Below the pieces are notes generated by a model that saw nothing but the letters and a program-made list of their open reading frames with translations, made no database searches and had not been told where the DNA came from. The translations under genes were made by a program, and so were the position numbers. A stretch of DNA of 15,054 nucleotides from Tannerella sp. (GTDB lineage: Bacteria > Bacteroidota > Bacteroidia > Bacteroidales > Tannerellaceae): the NCBI GenBank assembly GCA_031290635.1, contig JAITNE010000003.1:1-15054 (forward strand), given 5' to 3'. Shown here piece after piece: positions 1 through 7,163 of the stretch (positions are counted from its first letter, which is position 1; each line of letters begins with the position of its first letter).

Positions 1-1333
1 ACGGACTGCAAACAGCCTCTCTGCAGGCTATCGGCGGTCGGACGGATATATCGACAACAGCGACTATCGTATCTTCAACGCCCTCTGGCAGACGAGGCTG
101 CAAACAGGCGAGACCTCGCACATCGACTTTTTGGCGGGATACAACAACAAGTCCTACGGCGCTAATACCTTCTATTCGGCCACCTATCCCGACCAGTACG
201 ACAGGACGTCGGAGATTGCAAGCGCCATCAACGGCTCATTCGGCAGTCGGCTGAAATTCGTCCCCCAGCTATACTGGAGTCGCCATTTCGACCGCTTCGA
301 CCTTATCCGCAACACCACGACGGGACGCAATCATCATCGCGGCGATACCTACGGCGCGAACCTGATGTTTCGCTATTCATCGACGCTCGGCGACACGCAT
401 TTCGGCGGCGAACTGCGGCAGGAAGACATCCTCAGCAGCAAGTTAGGCAAGCCCCTCAGTACTGCGCACGGGATATACACTAATTATGACGAGCGGAGGC
501 AGACAAATCTCGTGCTGGAGCATACTTTCAACTTGCGACGCTTCGTCTTCTCGGCCGGCGTACTCGGCAACTACAACACCCTGCAAAACGACCGTTTTCG
601 CTTCTATCCATCGGCAAGCATCGCCTACCGGCCTGTTAATTACATGAAGATTTTTACGACATGGAGCCGCTCCGGACGTCTGCCGACCTTCACCGACCTC
701 TATTATACGACCGAAACGCATACCGCCAACGAAACGCTGCAAACCGAAACCTCCGAATCTTTCGATCTGGGCGTAAACTACCGCCACGAATATTTCACGC
801 TGACGCTCGCCGGCTATCTGATGAAAGGGCGCAATATGATTGACTGGGTGCGCGAACAGGGTCAAGAGAAATGGAGTTCGTGGAATCACACGGAGGTTGA
901 CAAGCGCGGTCTGGAAATCGACCTGCAAGCGCCCTTAGCCTTTTTAAGCAGCTCGTCGTCAATAAAACTCAACTATGCGCGAATGTTTCAGGAGTGCGAC
1001 AGTCGCGGCCTCGAATCTCGATATACGCTCAATTATCTGCGCGACAAACTGACGGCAAGGCTGAATCATGACGTCATAAGCGGTTTGACTGCAAGCTGGA
1101 ACTTCCGTTTCCAGAATCGCATGGGCACTTACCGCAAATACGAAGGCAAGACCGATATGGGACTGCAATCCTATCCGCCGTTCGCGACCCTCGACCTGCG
1201 ACTGAACTATCTGTACAAGCATTTTGCTTATCATCTGGATTTCAACAATATTTTTGACAAGGGCTACTTCGACATCGGCAACGTCCCCCAAGCAGGCTTC
1301 TGGCTTACGGGAGGGATAAAGTATGAGTTCTGA
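1..1333 (+). CDS. TonB-dependent outer-membrane receptor, C-terminal part (5' end outside window)
   Basis: The reading frame is open from nucleotide 2 to a TGA at 1331-1333, giving 443 codons of a longer gene. The product alternates aromatic and polar residues in the way of transmembrane beta-strands. It carries typical TonB-receptor barrel landmarks: a segment reading TETSESFDLGVNY, then YPPFATLDLRLNY, then the near-terminal NNIFDKGYFDIG, and a last residue of Phe (GIKYEF), the usual end of barrel proteins inserted by BAM. The plug domain, TonB box and signal peptide would lie upstream of the window. The family imports siderophores, cobalamin, heme or glycans across the outer membrane using TonB/ExbBD energy. 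The substrate cannot be told from this part. The barrel looks more like the compact BtuB/siderophore type than a long SusC, which is an impression only. An internal TTG at 131 could be mistaken for a start, but the frame continues upstream without a stop. Confidence 0.88.
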   Translation, partial: RTANSLSAGYRRSDGYIDNSDYRIFNALWQTRLQTGETSHIDFLAGYNNKSYGANTFYSATYPDQYDRTSEIASAINGSFGSRLKFVPQLYWSRHFDRFDLIRNTTTGRNHHRGDTYGANLMFRYSSTLGDTHFGGELRQEDILSSKLGKPLSTAHGIYTNYDERRQTNLVLEHTFNLRRFVFSAGVLGNYNTLQNDRFRFYPSASIAYRPVNYMKIFTTWSRSGRLPTFTDLYYTTETHTANETLQTETSESFDLGVNYRHEYFTLTLAGYLMKGRNMIDWVREQGQEKWSSWNHTEVDKRGLEIDLQAPLAFLSSSSSIKLNYARMFQECDSRGLESRYTLNYLRDKLTARLNHDVISGLTASWNFRFQNRMGTYRKYEGKTDMGLQSYPPFATLDLRLNYLYKHFAYHLDFNNIFDKGYFDIGNVPQAGFWLTGGIKYEF

Positions 1334-1348
1334 GGCGACATCCTGACG

Positions 1349-1422
1349 GTCTCCCGCTCCGTTATTGCGAGTGCAGCGAAGCAATCTAAACAGATACAAG
1401 ATTGCTTCGTTCCTCGCAACGA
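1349..1422. repeat. palindromic dispersed repeat (MITE/REP-like)
   Basis: Two inverted arms face each other: 1361-1387 (ATTGCGAG...CGAAGCAATCT) and about 1398-1422 (AGATTGCTTCG...CTCGCAACGAC). They match in two blocks, CGAAGCAATCT and TTGCGAG, with mismatches and small gaps between them. The left arm and its flank (GGTCTCCCGCT, 1349-1359) recur at 14284-14306, so this is a dispersed element and not merely a local hairpin. It lies 15 nt downstream of the receptor stop codon and could act as the 3' structure of that transcript. No T-run follows, so it is not called a terminator. Confidence 0.7.
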
Positions 1423-1453
1423 CGGACATGCCCCAAACCCCACAAGGGGGATG

Positions 1454-1499
1454 ATGTACGACATACTGGGAGGTATGAAACTCCGGCTTCATACTACAT
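1454..1499. repeat. inverted repeat / hairpin of unknown role
   Basis: A perfect 7-bp stem, GTATGAA (1473-1479) with TTCATAC (1488-1494), encloses an 8-nt loop. Further out, ATGTA (1454-1458) can pair with TACAT (1495-1499) across an asymmetric internal loop. Just upstream, CCCC-ACAA-GGGG (about 1438-1449) forms another small stem. No poly-T follows, so an intrinsic terminator is not supported. It may be part of a decayed repeat or a processing/stability structure for the receptor mRNA. Confidence 0.4.
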
Positions 1500-1580
1500 G
1501 TGCGACACGCAATAACAGATGTGCGAACACCTAAGTAAGGTTAAAAATGCGTAATATGGAGTTAAATGTTGGCATATCGC

Positions 1581-1610
1581 TTGGATGTGTTGATTTTTTC
1601 TGTATTTTTG
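1581..1610 (+). promoter_or_regulatory. Bacteroidetes-type sigma-ABfr promoter of the efflux operon
   Basis: TTG at 1581-1583 is followed after exactly 19 nt by TATTTTTG at 1603-1610. The latter fits the Bacteroidetes -7 consensus TAnnTTTG with its -33 TTG. Transcription would start just downstream, leaving a leader of about 15-20 nt before the ATG at 1633. It is the only good match found in this intergenic region and is correctly placed to drive the six-gene operon 1633-8654. Confidence 0.72.
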
Positions 1611-1632
1611 CACCCATATTTATAACCGAGAA

Positions 1633-2997
1633 ATGAAACGATCGATGATATTAATTTGCGCTTTGACTATGCTTGCTGCTTCCTGTGATACGGGAAACGA
1701 TGAGCAAATACCTTTGTATAAGGTCATTAGAGGTGATTTCGAGCGCAGTATCGAAATCGACGGCTTCGTCGAACCGGTCAATTCAACTGTCATATCTTGC
1801 CCGCCACGAATCAGCGGAACGGTGGCGTTCTTAGTCGAAGACGGTTTACCGGTCAAGCAAGGCGACCTGCTTTTTACTATCGAATCGACTAATCTGCAAA
1901 CGCAATACGACCAAGTGATGCAAAACCTTGAGACTTATCGCGCTGAATTGGCGAAGACTCGCGCTGACCTCGACATGCAGTTTGCCCTGCTCGAAGCAGA
2001 GGTGAAAAACAATGACGCTTCGATAAAAATTTCAGAATTAGACACTTTGCAGTTGCAATATCTCACGCCTAATCAGTCGCGCATCAAACAGCTGGAGCTT
2101 GAGCAGGTGAAAATCCGCAAGGCCGTGAACGAGAAGAAATTGAAGAATACGACAACAATCCATCAAAGCGAAATCAGAACTAAAGAGATACAGATACAAC
2201 AGTTTGAACGTCAGGAAGAAACTTTCAGAAAACAAATAGAAGACTTGGACGTAAGGGCGCCGAAAGACGGCATCGCTATCCGTTCGGTTTCGCAGATGAC
2301 AGGTCTGAAACTCAAGGCTAGCGACCAAATCTATGGCGGCATGCCAATGATAATTCTACCTGAAAACACAGGAATGAAGGTAGTTATGCAAATACCAGAA
2401 GCTGATTTCAGAGGTATAGAAATGAACGATTCGGTGAGTTTCACTTTCGATGCAATGCCGAGTAATACGGGTTACGGCAAAATAACTAAAAAGGCGGCTG
2501 TAGCAAGCTCAGGCAGCGGCGGAGGGATGACGGTACTTGGCGGCGGGTCGGTCATCATTATGAGAAGCGGCAGTCAGCAGCAGTCGAAAGTGAAATTCTA
2601 TGAAGTAGAGGCTTTGATTGATAGCGCAGCGCTTATGCCTGAACCGGGGTATTCGGCGGATTGTCATATAGTTATGGATATAGTGAGCGACACCTTGTTT
2701 GTACCTTTGATAGCTGTCTTCGAGGTAGATTCGATGAAGGTCGTTTACGTGAAATCGGGGCGCAGGTTCGAGATGCGGCAAGTAGAGACAGGTTTTTCGT
2801 CTATCAAGGAAACATTGATCACTAAAGGCTTGGAAGGTAACGAATCGATAGCGCTAATCAAGCCGAAAAAAGCTAAGAAAATCGAGCAGAAAAGCAAGGA
2901 AGTAGAGAAAATCGAAGAGAAAATCGAAGCAATCGAAGAGACAAGCGATGGAATCGAAGCAATCGAACAGAAAATTGAAATAATTGAAAATCAATAA
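1633..2997 (+). CDS. HlyD/MacA-family periplasmic adaptor lipoprotein (first of three)
   Basis: This 454-aa membrane fusion protein would join the permease to the outer-membrane channel. A signal peptide ends in a lipobox with Cys18 (AASC). Domain order: first half-lipoyl/beta segment about residues 30-90 (ISGTVAFLVEDG, then VKQGDLL), a charged alpha-helical hairpin about 90-202, the second lipoyl half from about 203 (VRAPKDGIAI), a beta-barrel about 240-350, and a membrane-proximal domain about 350-410 (DTLFVPLIAVFE). Two additions stand out: a Gly/Ser-rich insert around residues 292-316, and a repetitive Glu/Lys/Ile tail from about 413 to the end. It is related to the two following genes; compare SDQIYGGMPMIILPE here with GDQCWNGFPLIQLPD in the next. 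It is the first gene after the promoter, and the next gene starts 3 nt after its stop. Family assignment is firm; the substrate is unknown. Confidence 0.9.
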   Translation: MKRSMILICALTMLAASCDTGNDEQIPLYKVIRGDFERSIEIDGFVEPVNSTVISCPPRISGTVAFLVEDGLPVKQGDLLFTIESTNLQTQYDQVMQNLETYRAELAKTRADLDMQFALLEAEVKNNDASIKISELDTLQLQYLTPNQSRIKQLELEQVKIRKAVNEKKLKNTTTIHQSEIRTKEIQIQQFERQEETFRKQIEDLDVRAPKDGIAIRSVSQMTGLKLKASDQIYGGMPMIILPENTGMKVVMQIPEADFRGIEMNDSVSFTFDAMPSNTGYGKITKKAAVASSGSGGGMTVLGGGSVIIMRSGSQQQSKVKFYEVEALIDSAALMPEPGYSADCHIVMDIVSDTLFVPLIAVFEVDSMKVVYVKSGRRFEMRQVETGFSSIKETLITKGLEGNESIALIKPKKAKKIEQKSKEVEKIEEKIEAIEETSDGIEAIEQKIEIIENQ

Positions 2998-3000
2998 AAT

Positions 3001-4218
3001 ATGAGACACAGTATTTGGATATTATTATTGCTGGCAATGGCGTCGTGTAGCAAGAAAGAGAGCGGAGAAACGCCGCTTGGGAACGTTACGCGAGGCGCAT
3101 TCTATATCGACCTTTACGAGGAAGGCGAAATTGAAGCAACGAACTCGGTAACAATCCTTTCGCCGCAAATATCGTGGCGTTACGGACAGTTGAAGATTTC
3201 GAAATTAGTCAAAGACGGTACCGAGGTCGCTACAGGCGATACGGTCATAGTTTTTGACCCTTCGGAAGTGCAGAAAGGCATTGTTGACGCAGAAGGCGGA
3301 CTTGAAATCGGCTATGCCGAACTTGAAAAAATGAATGCCCAGCATCAGTCGGAGATGGAAGAACTGAAAGCTGACTATGAGGTTACGAATATCTCGCTGG
3401 AGATTTCAAAGATACGCTTTGAATCAGCTGTTTACGAGTCGGAAGTGAAGAAAAAGGAGATACAGTTGAATCTCGAACAGGCCGACATCGCCCTTGCAAA
3501 GGCTCAAGAACAGATTGAAAATCGCGAAAAAATCCAGAAAGAAGATGTTAAGCAGAAAAATATATCCATCGAGCAATACAAATCGCGCCTGACGGAAGCA
3601 CAGGAGACGCTCGGCAAGATGTATGTCGTTACGCCATCGCCCGGAATAGCTATTATTGAAAGGAGTTGGAGCAGCGGCAACAAGTTTCAGATAGGCGACC
3701 AGTGCTGGAACGGCTTCCCGCTTATTCAACTGCCCGACCTCTCTTCATTGAAGGCCAAAGTGAGTATCAACGAAGTAGATATAGCCAAGATTAGTAAAGG
3801 TCTGAAAGTAGAAATCAAACCCGACGCATTCTCCGACAGTGTTTTCACCGGCGAAGTAATATCCGTCGCAAACCTTGCAGTCAACAAGGAAGGCACAACA
3901 AAAATAAAAGTTTTTCCGGTAGAGATACTGCTCGACCGCTCGCATCCAAACTTGCTTCCGGGATTGACCGTCAGTTGTCGCATATTGATTAACAAGATTG
4001 ACGACGTCCTCTTCGTACCTCTCGAAGCTGTGCATCAGGAAGGCGAGAAATACTACGTTTACCGCAAAGACGGCGGAGGCTTCGACAAGACGGAAGTAGA
4101 GGTTGGAGCAGCTAACTCCGACTTTATCATCATCAATAAAGGGCTGAAAGAGAAAGATCGCGTAGCGATGGTTGACCCTACAGTAGCCGAAAAAGAAAAG
4201 GAGGTGAAAGCAAAATGA
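3001..4218 (+). CDS. HlyD/MacA-family periplasmic adaptor lipoprotein (second of three)
   Basis: This 405-aa membrane fusion protein has a short signal peptide and lipobox at Cys16 (AMASC). It shows the full adaptor layout. The first lipoyl half covers about residues 25-92. A long coiled-coil hairpin follows at about 93-203, rich in Glu, Lys and Gln. The second lipoyl half starts at VVTPSPGIAI (about 209), a beta-barrel covers about 250-328 ending PGLTVSC, and a membrane-proximal domain runs about 334-395 (DDVLFVPLEAV). It starts 3 nt after the previous stop and overlaps the next gene by 4 nt (ATGA), pointing to coupled translation. Its hairpin (ISKIRFESAVYESE) closely resembles that of the third adaptor (LKKIEFESSQFETE), so these two look like the closer paralogue pair. 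It probably works with the permease, ATPase and TolC-like protein encoded downstream. Confidence 0.9.
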   Translation: MRHSIWILLLLAMASCSKKESGETPLGNVTRGAFYIDLYEEGEIEATNSVTILSPQISWRYGQLKISKLVKDGTEVATGDTVIVFDPSEVQKGIVDAEGGLEIGYAELEKMNAQHQSEMEELKADYEVTNISLEISKIRFESAVYESEVKKKEIQLNLEQADIALAKAQEQIENREKIQKEDVKQKNISIEQYKSRLTEAQETLGKMYVVTPSPGIAIIERSWSSGNKFQIGDQCWNGFPLIQLPDLSSLKAKVSINEVDIAKISKGLKVEIKPDAFSDSVFTGEVISVANLAVNKEGTTKIKVFPVEILLDRSHPNLLPGLTVSCRILINKIDDVLFVPLEAVHQEGEKYYVYRKDGGGFDKTEVEVGAANSDFIIINKGLKEKDRVAMVDPTVAEKEKEVKAK

Positions 4219-5219
4219 ACAGATACACGCATAGTTTGTGCTTCCTGACGGCTTTGATAATGTTACTCTCGGCTTGCGGCGACGGCGATGAGGGCGACGG
4301 CGTCAAAACAGGGCGCAAGGGAAGCAATATCGTTGAGACGGGCGAACTTGCAGCTCGCAAAAACGTCGCTTTCGTCATGCCGATGTTTGGTCGCTATTGG
4401 TATCAGATGCGGATAATAGGCATCCTCGAACAGGGTGCGATAGTCGAAGCCGGCGATTCAATTATTCAGCTTGACCCCGCTACTATCAACAAAAGTATTC
4501 TCGACTGGGAACAAAGTCTGGAGCAGCAGAGGGGCAACCTGGAAAAACTTCAAATCAATCAGGATATTACTATGAATACCTTGCACAGCTCTCTGAAGAG
4601 CGAGCGTGCAAGTTTCAATCTAAAAAAAATAGAATTTGAATCATCACAATTTGAAACCGAGCGCATTCGCCGAATTAAGGAACTCGAATTTGAACAGGCA
4701 AAAATCAGGATAGCTAAGGAAGAAAGAAAGATTGTGCTGACGGAAATAATAAACCGTAATGACCTGAAAATAGCGCAGATACGCTTCGACCAGTTTAAGC
4801 AGATGATTGACGATGCTTATGCTATTTTGCCCTCTCTGACTATTCGCACTTCGGTGGCAGGCGTGTTTCAGATAGCTCGCAATTGGCGCTCCAACGCATT
4901 TGTGAAGGTTGGAGACGAGTTGTATGATGGCGCAAATATGGCTAATGTGCCTGAACTAAAATGGATGAAAGTCAACACGTATATCAGTGAAAACGACTTC
5001 CTCAAGGTCAGTGTCGGACAGAAAGTTGCAGTAAGGATGGACGCCATGCAGAACGTAGTATTTGAAGGCAAAGTCGATTATATCGGCAAACTGTGCCATC
5101 TGAAAGAATATGGCGGCAAAAACAAGCAAAAAGTTTTTGACGTAGAAGTGAGTATTAACGAGCCTGATGAACGGTTGAAGCCCGGAATGACGGTCAGTTG
5201 CGAATTTATAAATGATTAG
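4215..5219 (+). CDS. HlyD-family periplasmic adaptor lipoprotein, short form (third of three)
   Basis: This 334-aa adaptor has a good lipobox, LSAC with Cys21, followed by an acidic/glycine stretch (CGDGDEGDG). The first lipoyl half (about 40-95), a coiled-coil hairpin (about 97-205) and the second lipoyl half (RTSVAGVFQIA, about 210) are present. So is a beta-barrel (about 250-330) ending LKPGMTVSCEFIND. The protein stops there. The membrane-proximal domain, present in both upstream adaptors after the equivalent PGxxxxC motif, is missing. The stop is clean and the permease gene begins 3 nt later, so this looks like a natural short form and not a frameshifted gene. The start ATG overlaps the previous stop (ATGA). 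It may occupy a distinct position in a mixed adaptor ring, or serve as an accessory subunit; that is inference. Confidence 0.87.
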   Translation: MNRYTHSLCFLTALIMLLSACGDGDEGDGVKTGRKGSNIVETGELAARKNVAFVMPMFGRYWYQMRIIGILEQGAIVEAGDSIIQLDPATINKSILDWEQSLEQQRGNLEKLQINQDITMNTLHSSLKSERASFNLKKIEFESSQFETERIRRIKELEFEQAKIRIAKEERKIVLTEIINRNDLKIAQIRFDQFKQMIDDAYAILPSLTIRTSVAGVFQIARNWRSNAFVKVGDELYDGANMANVPELKWMKVNTYISENDFLKVSVGQKVAVRMDAMQNVVFEGKVDYIGKLCHLKEYGGKNKQKVFDVEVSINEPDERLKPGMTVSCEFIND

Positions 5220-5222
5220 ATT

Positions 5223-6461
5223 ATGCAGATAGAAGAAAACATACGCTTAGCTATTAGCGGTTTAGGCGACCATAAATTTCGCTCCTTCCTGACGATGCTC
5301 GGAATAATATTCGGCGTCGCTTCGGTTATTGCCATGCTCTCGATTGGTGAAGGCGCTAAACGCGAGGCTATCGCGAAGTATCAAGACTTGGGAGTGAACA
5401 ACGTCATAATCCGCGAAAAGAAGATGACGGATGAGGAGATTGAAGAGGTTAGAGCGAAGTTCTCGCAAGGTCTTTCAATAAAGGATGCAAACATGGTTCT
5501 CGAACTCGTGCCGGGCGTCGAGCGCATTGCCGCACAAGCCGAAATAAATACCGATGTGAAGTATGCCGACAAGTCGGTTAAATCAACGGTTATAGGCATC
5601 ACGCCCGACTTTTTCTTGATGATGAACTATCGCCTCAAAGCCGGCGAGTTTGTCTCCGAAAACCATTACACTAAGCGCATGAAAGTGTGCGTGCTGGGCG
5701 CGGGCGTCGCTGCAAGCCTTTACCAGCAGGACAATCCAGTAGGTAAGATGATAAAGATAGAAGACCAGTGGCTCGAAGTCGTTGGGGTGCTCGAATCTAA
5801 AACTCTCTTCACCGAGACTGTCGGCGAGCTGGCTGCACGCGACCTCAATACGGACGTTTACTGTCCGCTCTCGACCTTTCTGAGCCGTTTCAGTCGCGAA
5901 AATCCGCTTGGCAGCGAGATACAGCAGATAACCGTCCAAACAGGCAACTCCGCCCAACTGATGGAGGCTTCGACGCTTATCAACGAAATCGTCAAACGGC
6001 ATCACTTCAATAACGACGACTACAGCATCATCATCCCTTACGAACTGCTCAAACAGGAAGAAAAAGAACGTCAGATATATAATTTTCTGCTCGGAGCTAT
6101 AGCCGCTATCTCGCTTATAGTCGGTGGAATAGGTATCATGAACATCATGCTGGCAACGGTTATGGAACGTACTCGCGAGATAGGTATCCGTCGTGCTATA
6201 GGCGCTCGTAAAGCCGATATAATGAGCCAGTTCGTTACCGAAGCTGTGGCTATAAGTATTACCGGCGGAATTATCGGCGTTTTTCTTGGAATTACTCTAT
6301 CGTTAGTAGTCTCGCTTTTCACCGACGTTAAGACCTCTATCCAATTCTATTCCATTATTTTAGCTTTCGCTTTTTCGGTCATCGTAGGGATAAGTTTCGG
6401 CTATCTGCCCGCGAAGAACGCCGCCAACCTCAAACCTGTTGATTCAATTAGATACGAATAA
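5223..6461 (+). CDS. MacB/FtsX-type ABC transporter permease
   Basis: This 412-aa inner-membrane subunit belongs to a type VII (MacB-like mechanotransmission) ABC transporter. Its layout fits the family: TM1 at about residues 21-41 ([16 protein letters not shown]), a large periplasmic core domain at about 45-280, then TM2 about 288-312, TM3 about 346-366 and TM4 about 377-393. The cytoplasmic loop after TM2 carries the conserved [14 protein letters not shown], which faces the ATPase. The C-terminus [11 protein letters not shown] is the usual family ending. Unlike E. coli MacB, which is one chain with an N-terminal ATPase, the ATPase here is a separate gene just downstream. Such permeases do not carry substrate through the membrane; they use ATP-driven movement to push periplasmic substrate through the adaptor and TolC channel. 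It starts 3 nt after the third adaptor's stop. Confidence 0.95.
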   Translation: MQIEENIRLAISGLGDHKFRSFLTMLGIIFGVASVIAMLSIGEGAKREAIAKYQDLGVNNVIIREKKMTDEEIEEVRAKFSQGLSIKDANMVLELVPGVERIAAQAEINTDVKYADKSVKSTVIGITPDFFLMMNYRLKAGEFVSENHYTKRMKVCVLGAGVAASLYQQDNPVGKMIKIEDQWLEVVGVLESKTLFTETVGELAARDLNTDVYCPLSTFLSRFSRENPLGSEIQQITVQTGNSAQLMEASTLINEIVKRHHFNNDDYSIIIPYELLKQEEKERQIYNFLLGAIAAISLIVGGIGIMNIMLATVMERTREIGIRRAIGARKADIMSQFVTEAVAISITGGIIGVFLGITLSLVVSLFTDVKTSIQFYSIILAFAFSVIVGISFGYLPAKNAANLKPVDSIRYE

Positions 6462-6462
6462 T

Positions 6463-7152
6463 ATGCTAATAGAAATAAAAAATTTAATCAAAAATTACGC
6501 GATTGGCGATATTGAGATTCCGGCTTTGAAGAATATCAATATGACGATTGAAAAGAACGAATATGTTGCAATCATGGGACCTTCAGGCTCCGGCAAATCT
6601 ACGCTGATGAATATTCTCGGATGCCTTGATACACCCTCGGACGGCAACTATTTCTTCAAAGGAACCGACGTTAGTATCCTCGACGACGACGCTCTCTCGG
6701 CTATGCGTAACCGTGAGATAGGTTTCATCTTCCAAAACTTCAACCTTTTGCCACGCCTCAACTCGCTTCAGAACGTCGAACTGCCGCTTGTTTATGCCGG
6801 CGTCTTAGCTCAGGAACGTATCGACCGCGCTCATAAGGCGCTCGAAAGAGTAGGTCTCAGCGATCGCATGAATCATCGCCCCGGCGAGCTAAGCGGCGGA
6901 CAGCGTCAGCGCGTAGCCATAGCCCGGGCGCTCGTTACTAACCCCGGTATCCTGCTTGCCGACGAGCCTACAGGCGCTCTCGACTCGAAAACCGGAGATG
7001 ACATAATGCGTCTCTTCGACGACCTCCACAGCGAAGGCAATACTATCATCCTTATCACTCACGAACAGGAAATTGCTAATTATGCCGCAAGAAATATTTA
7101 TCTCAAAGACGGCGAAATTCATTATGACCGCCTAAAATCATCAACTAAATAA
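6463..7152 (+). CDS. ABC transporter ATP-binding protein (MacB/LolD-type)
   Basis: This 229-aa nucleotide-binding subunit has all catalytic motifs: Walker [10 protein letters not shown] (residues 39-47), Q-loop Gln91, signature LSGGQRQR (143-150), Walker B ILLADE (163-168, with Asp167 and catalytic Glu168) and H-loop His200. It belongs to the MacB/LolD/FtsE-like class, recognisable from the ALKNINMTI beginning and the GCLDTPSDG region after Walker A. I chose ATG at 6463, one nucleotide after the permease stop. The in-frame ATG at 6439 lies inside the permease gene and would add eight unrelated residues. It should energise the permease encoded immediately upstream. An 11-nt gap separates it from the TolC-like gene. 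Confidence 0.95.
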   Translation: MLIEIKNLIKNYAIGDIEIPALKNINMTIEKNEYVAIMGPSGSGKSTLMNILGCLDTPSDGNYFFKGTDVSILDDDALSAMRNREIGFIFQNFNLLPRLNSLQNVELPLVYAGVLAQERIDRAHKALERVGLSDRMNHRPGELSGGQRQRVAIARALVTNPGILLADEPTGALDSKTGDDIMRLFDDLHSEGNTIILITHEQEIANYAARNIYLKDGEIHYDRLKSSTK

Positions 7153-7163
7153 AAACTTCCGAT

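Noticed and set aside
443..928. 161-codon open frame on the minus strand inside the TonB receptor
   Set aside because: It lies wholly antisense to a clear receptor barrel, has no recognisable domain, and is typical of antisense frames in GC-rich codons.
1473..1494. Rho-independent terminator of the receptor gene
   Set aside because: The stem is only 7 bp, not especially GC-rich, and is not followed by a T-run.
6439..6462. Upstream ATG as start of the ABC ATPase
   Set aside because: It lies inside the permease gene and adds eight residues foreign to the family; the ATG at 6463 gives the standard N-terminus.
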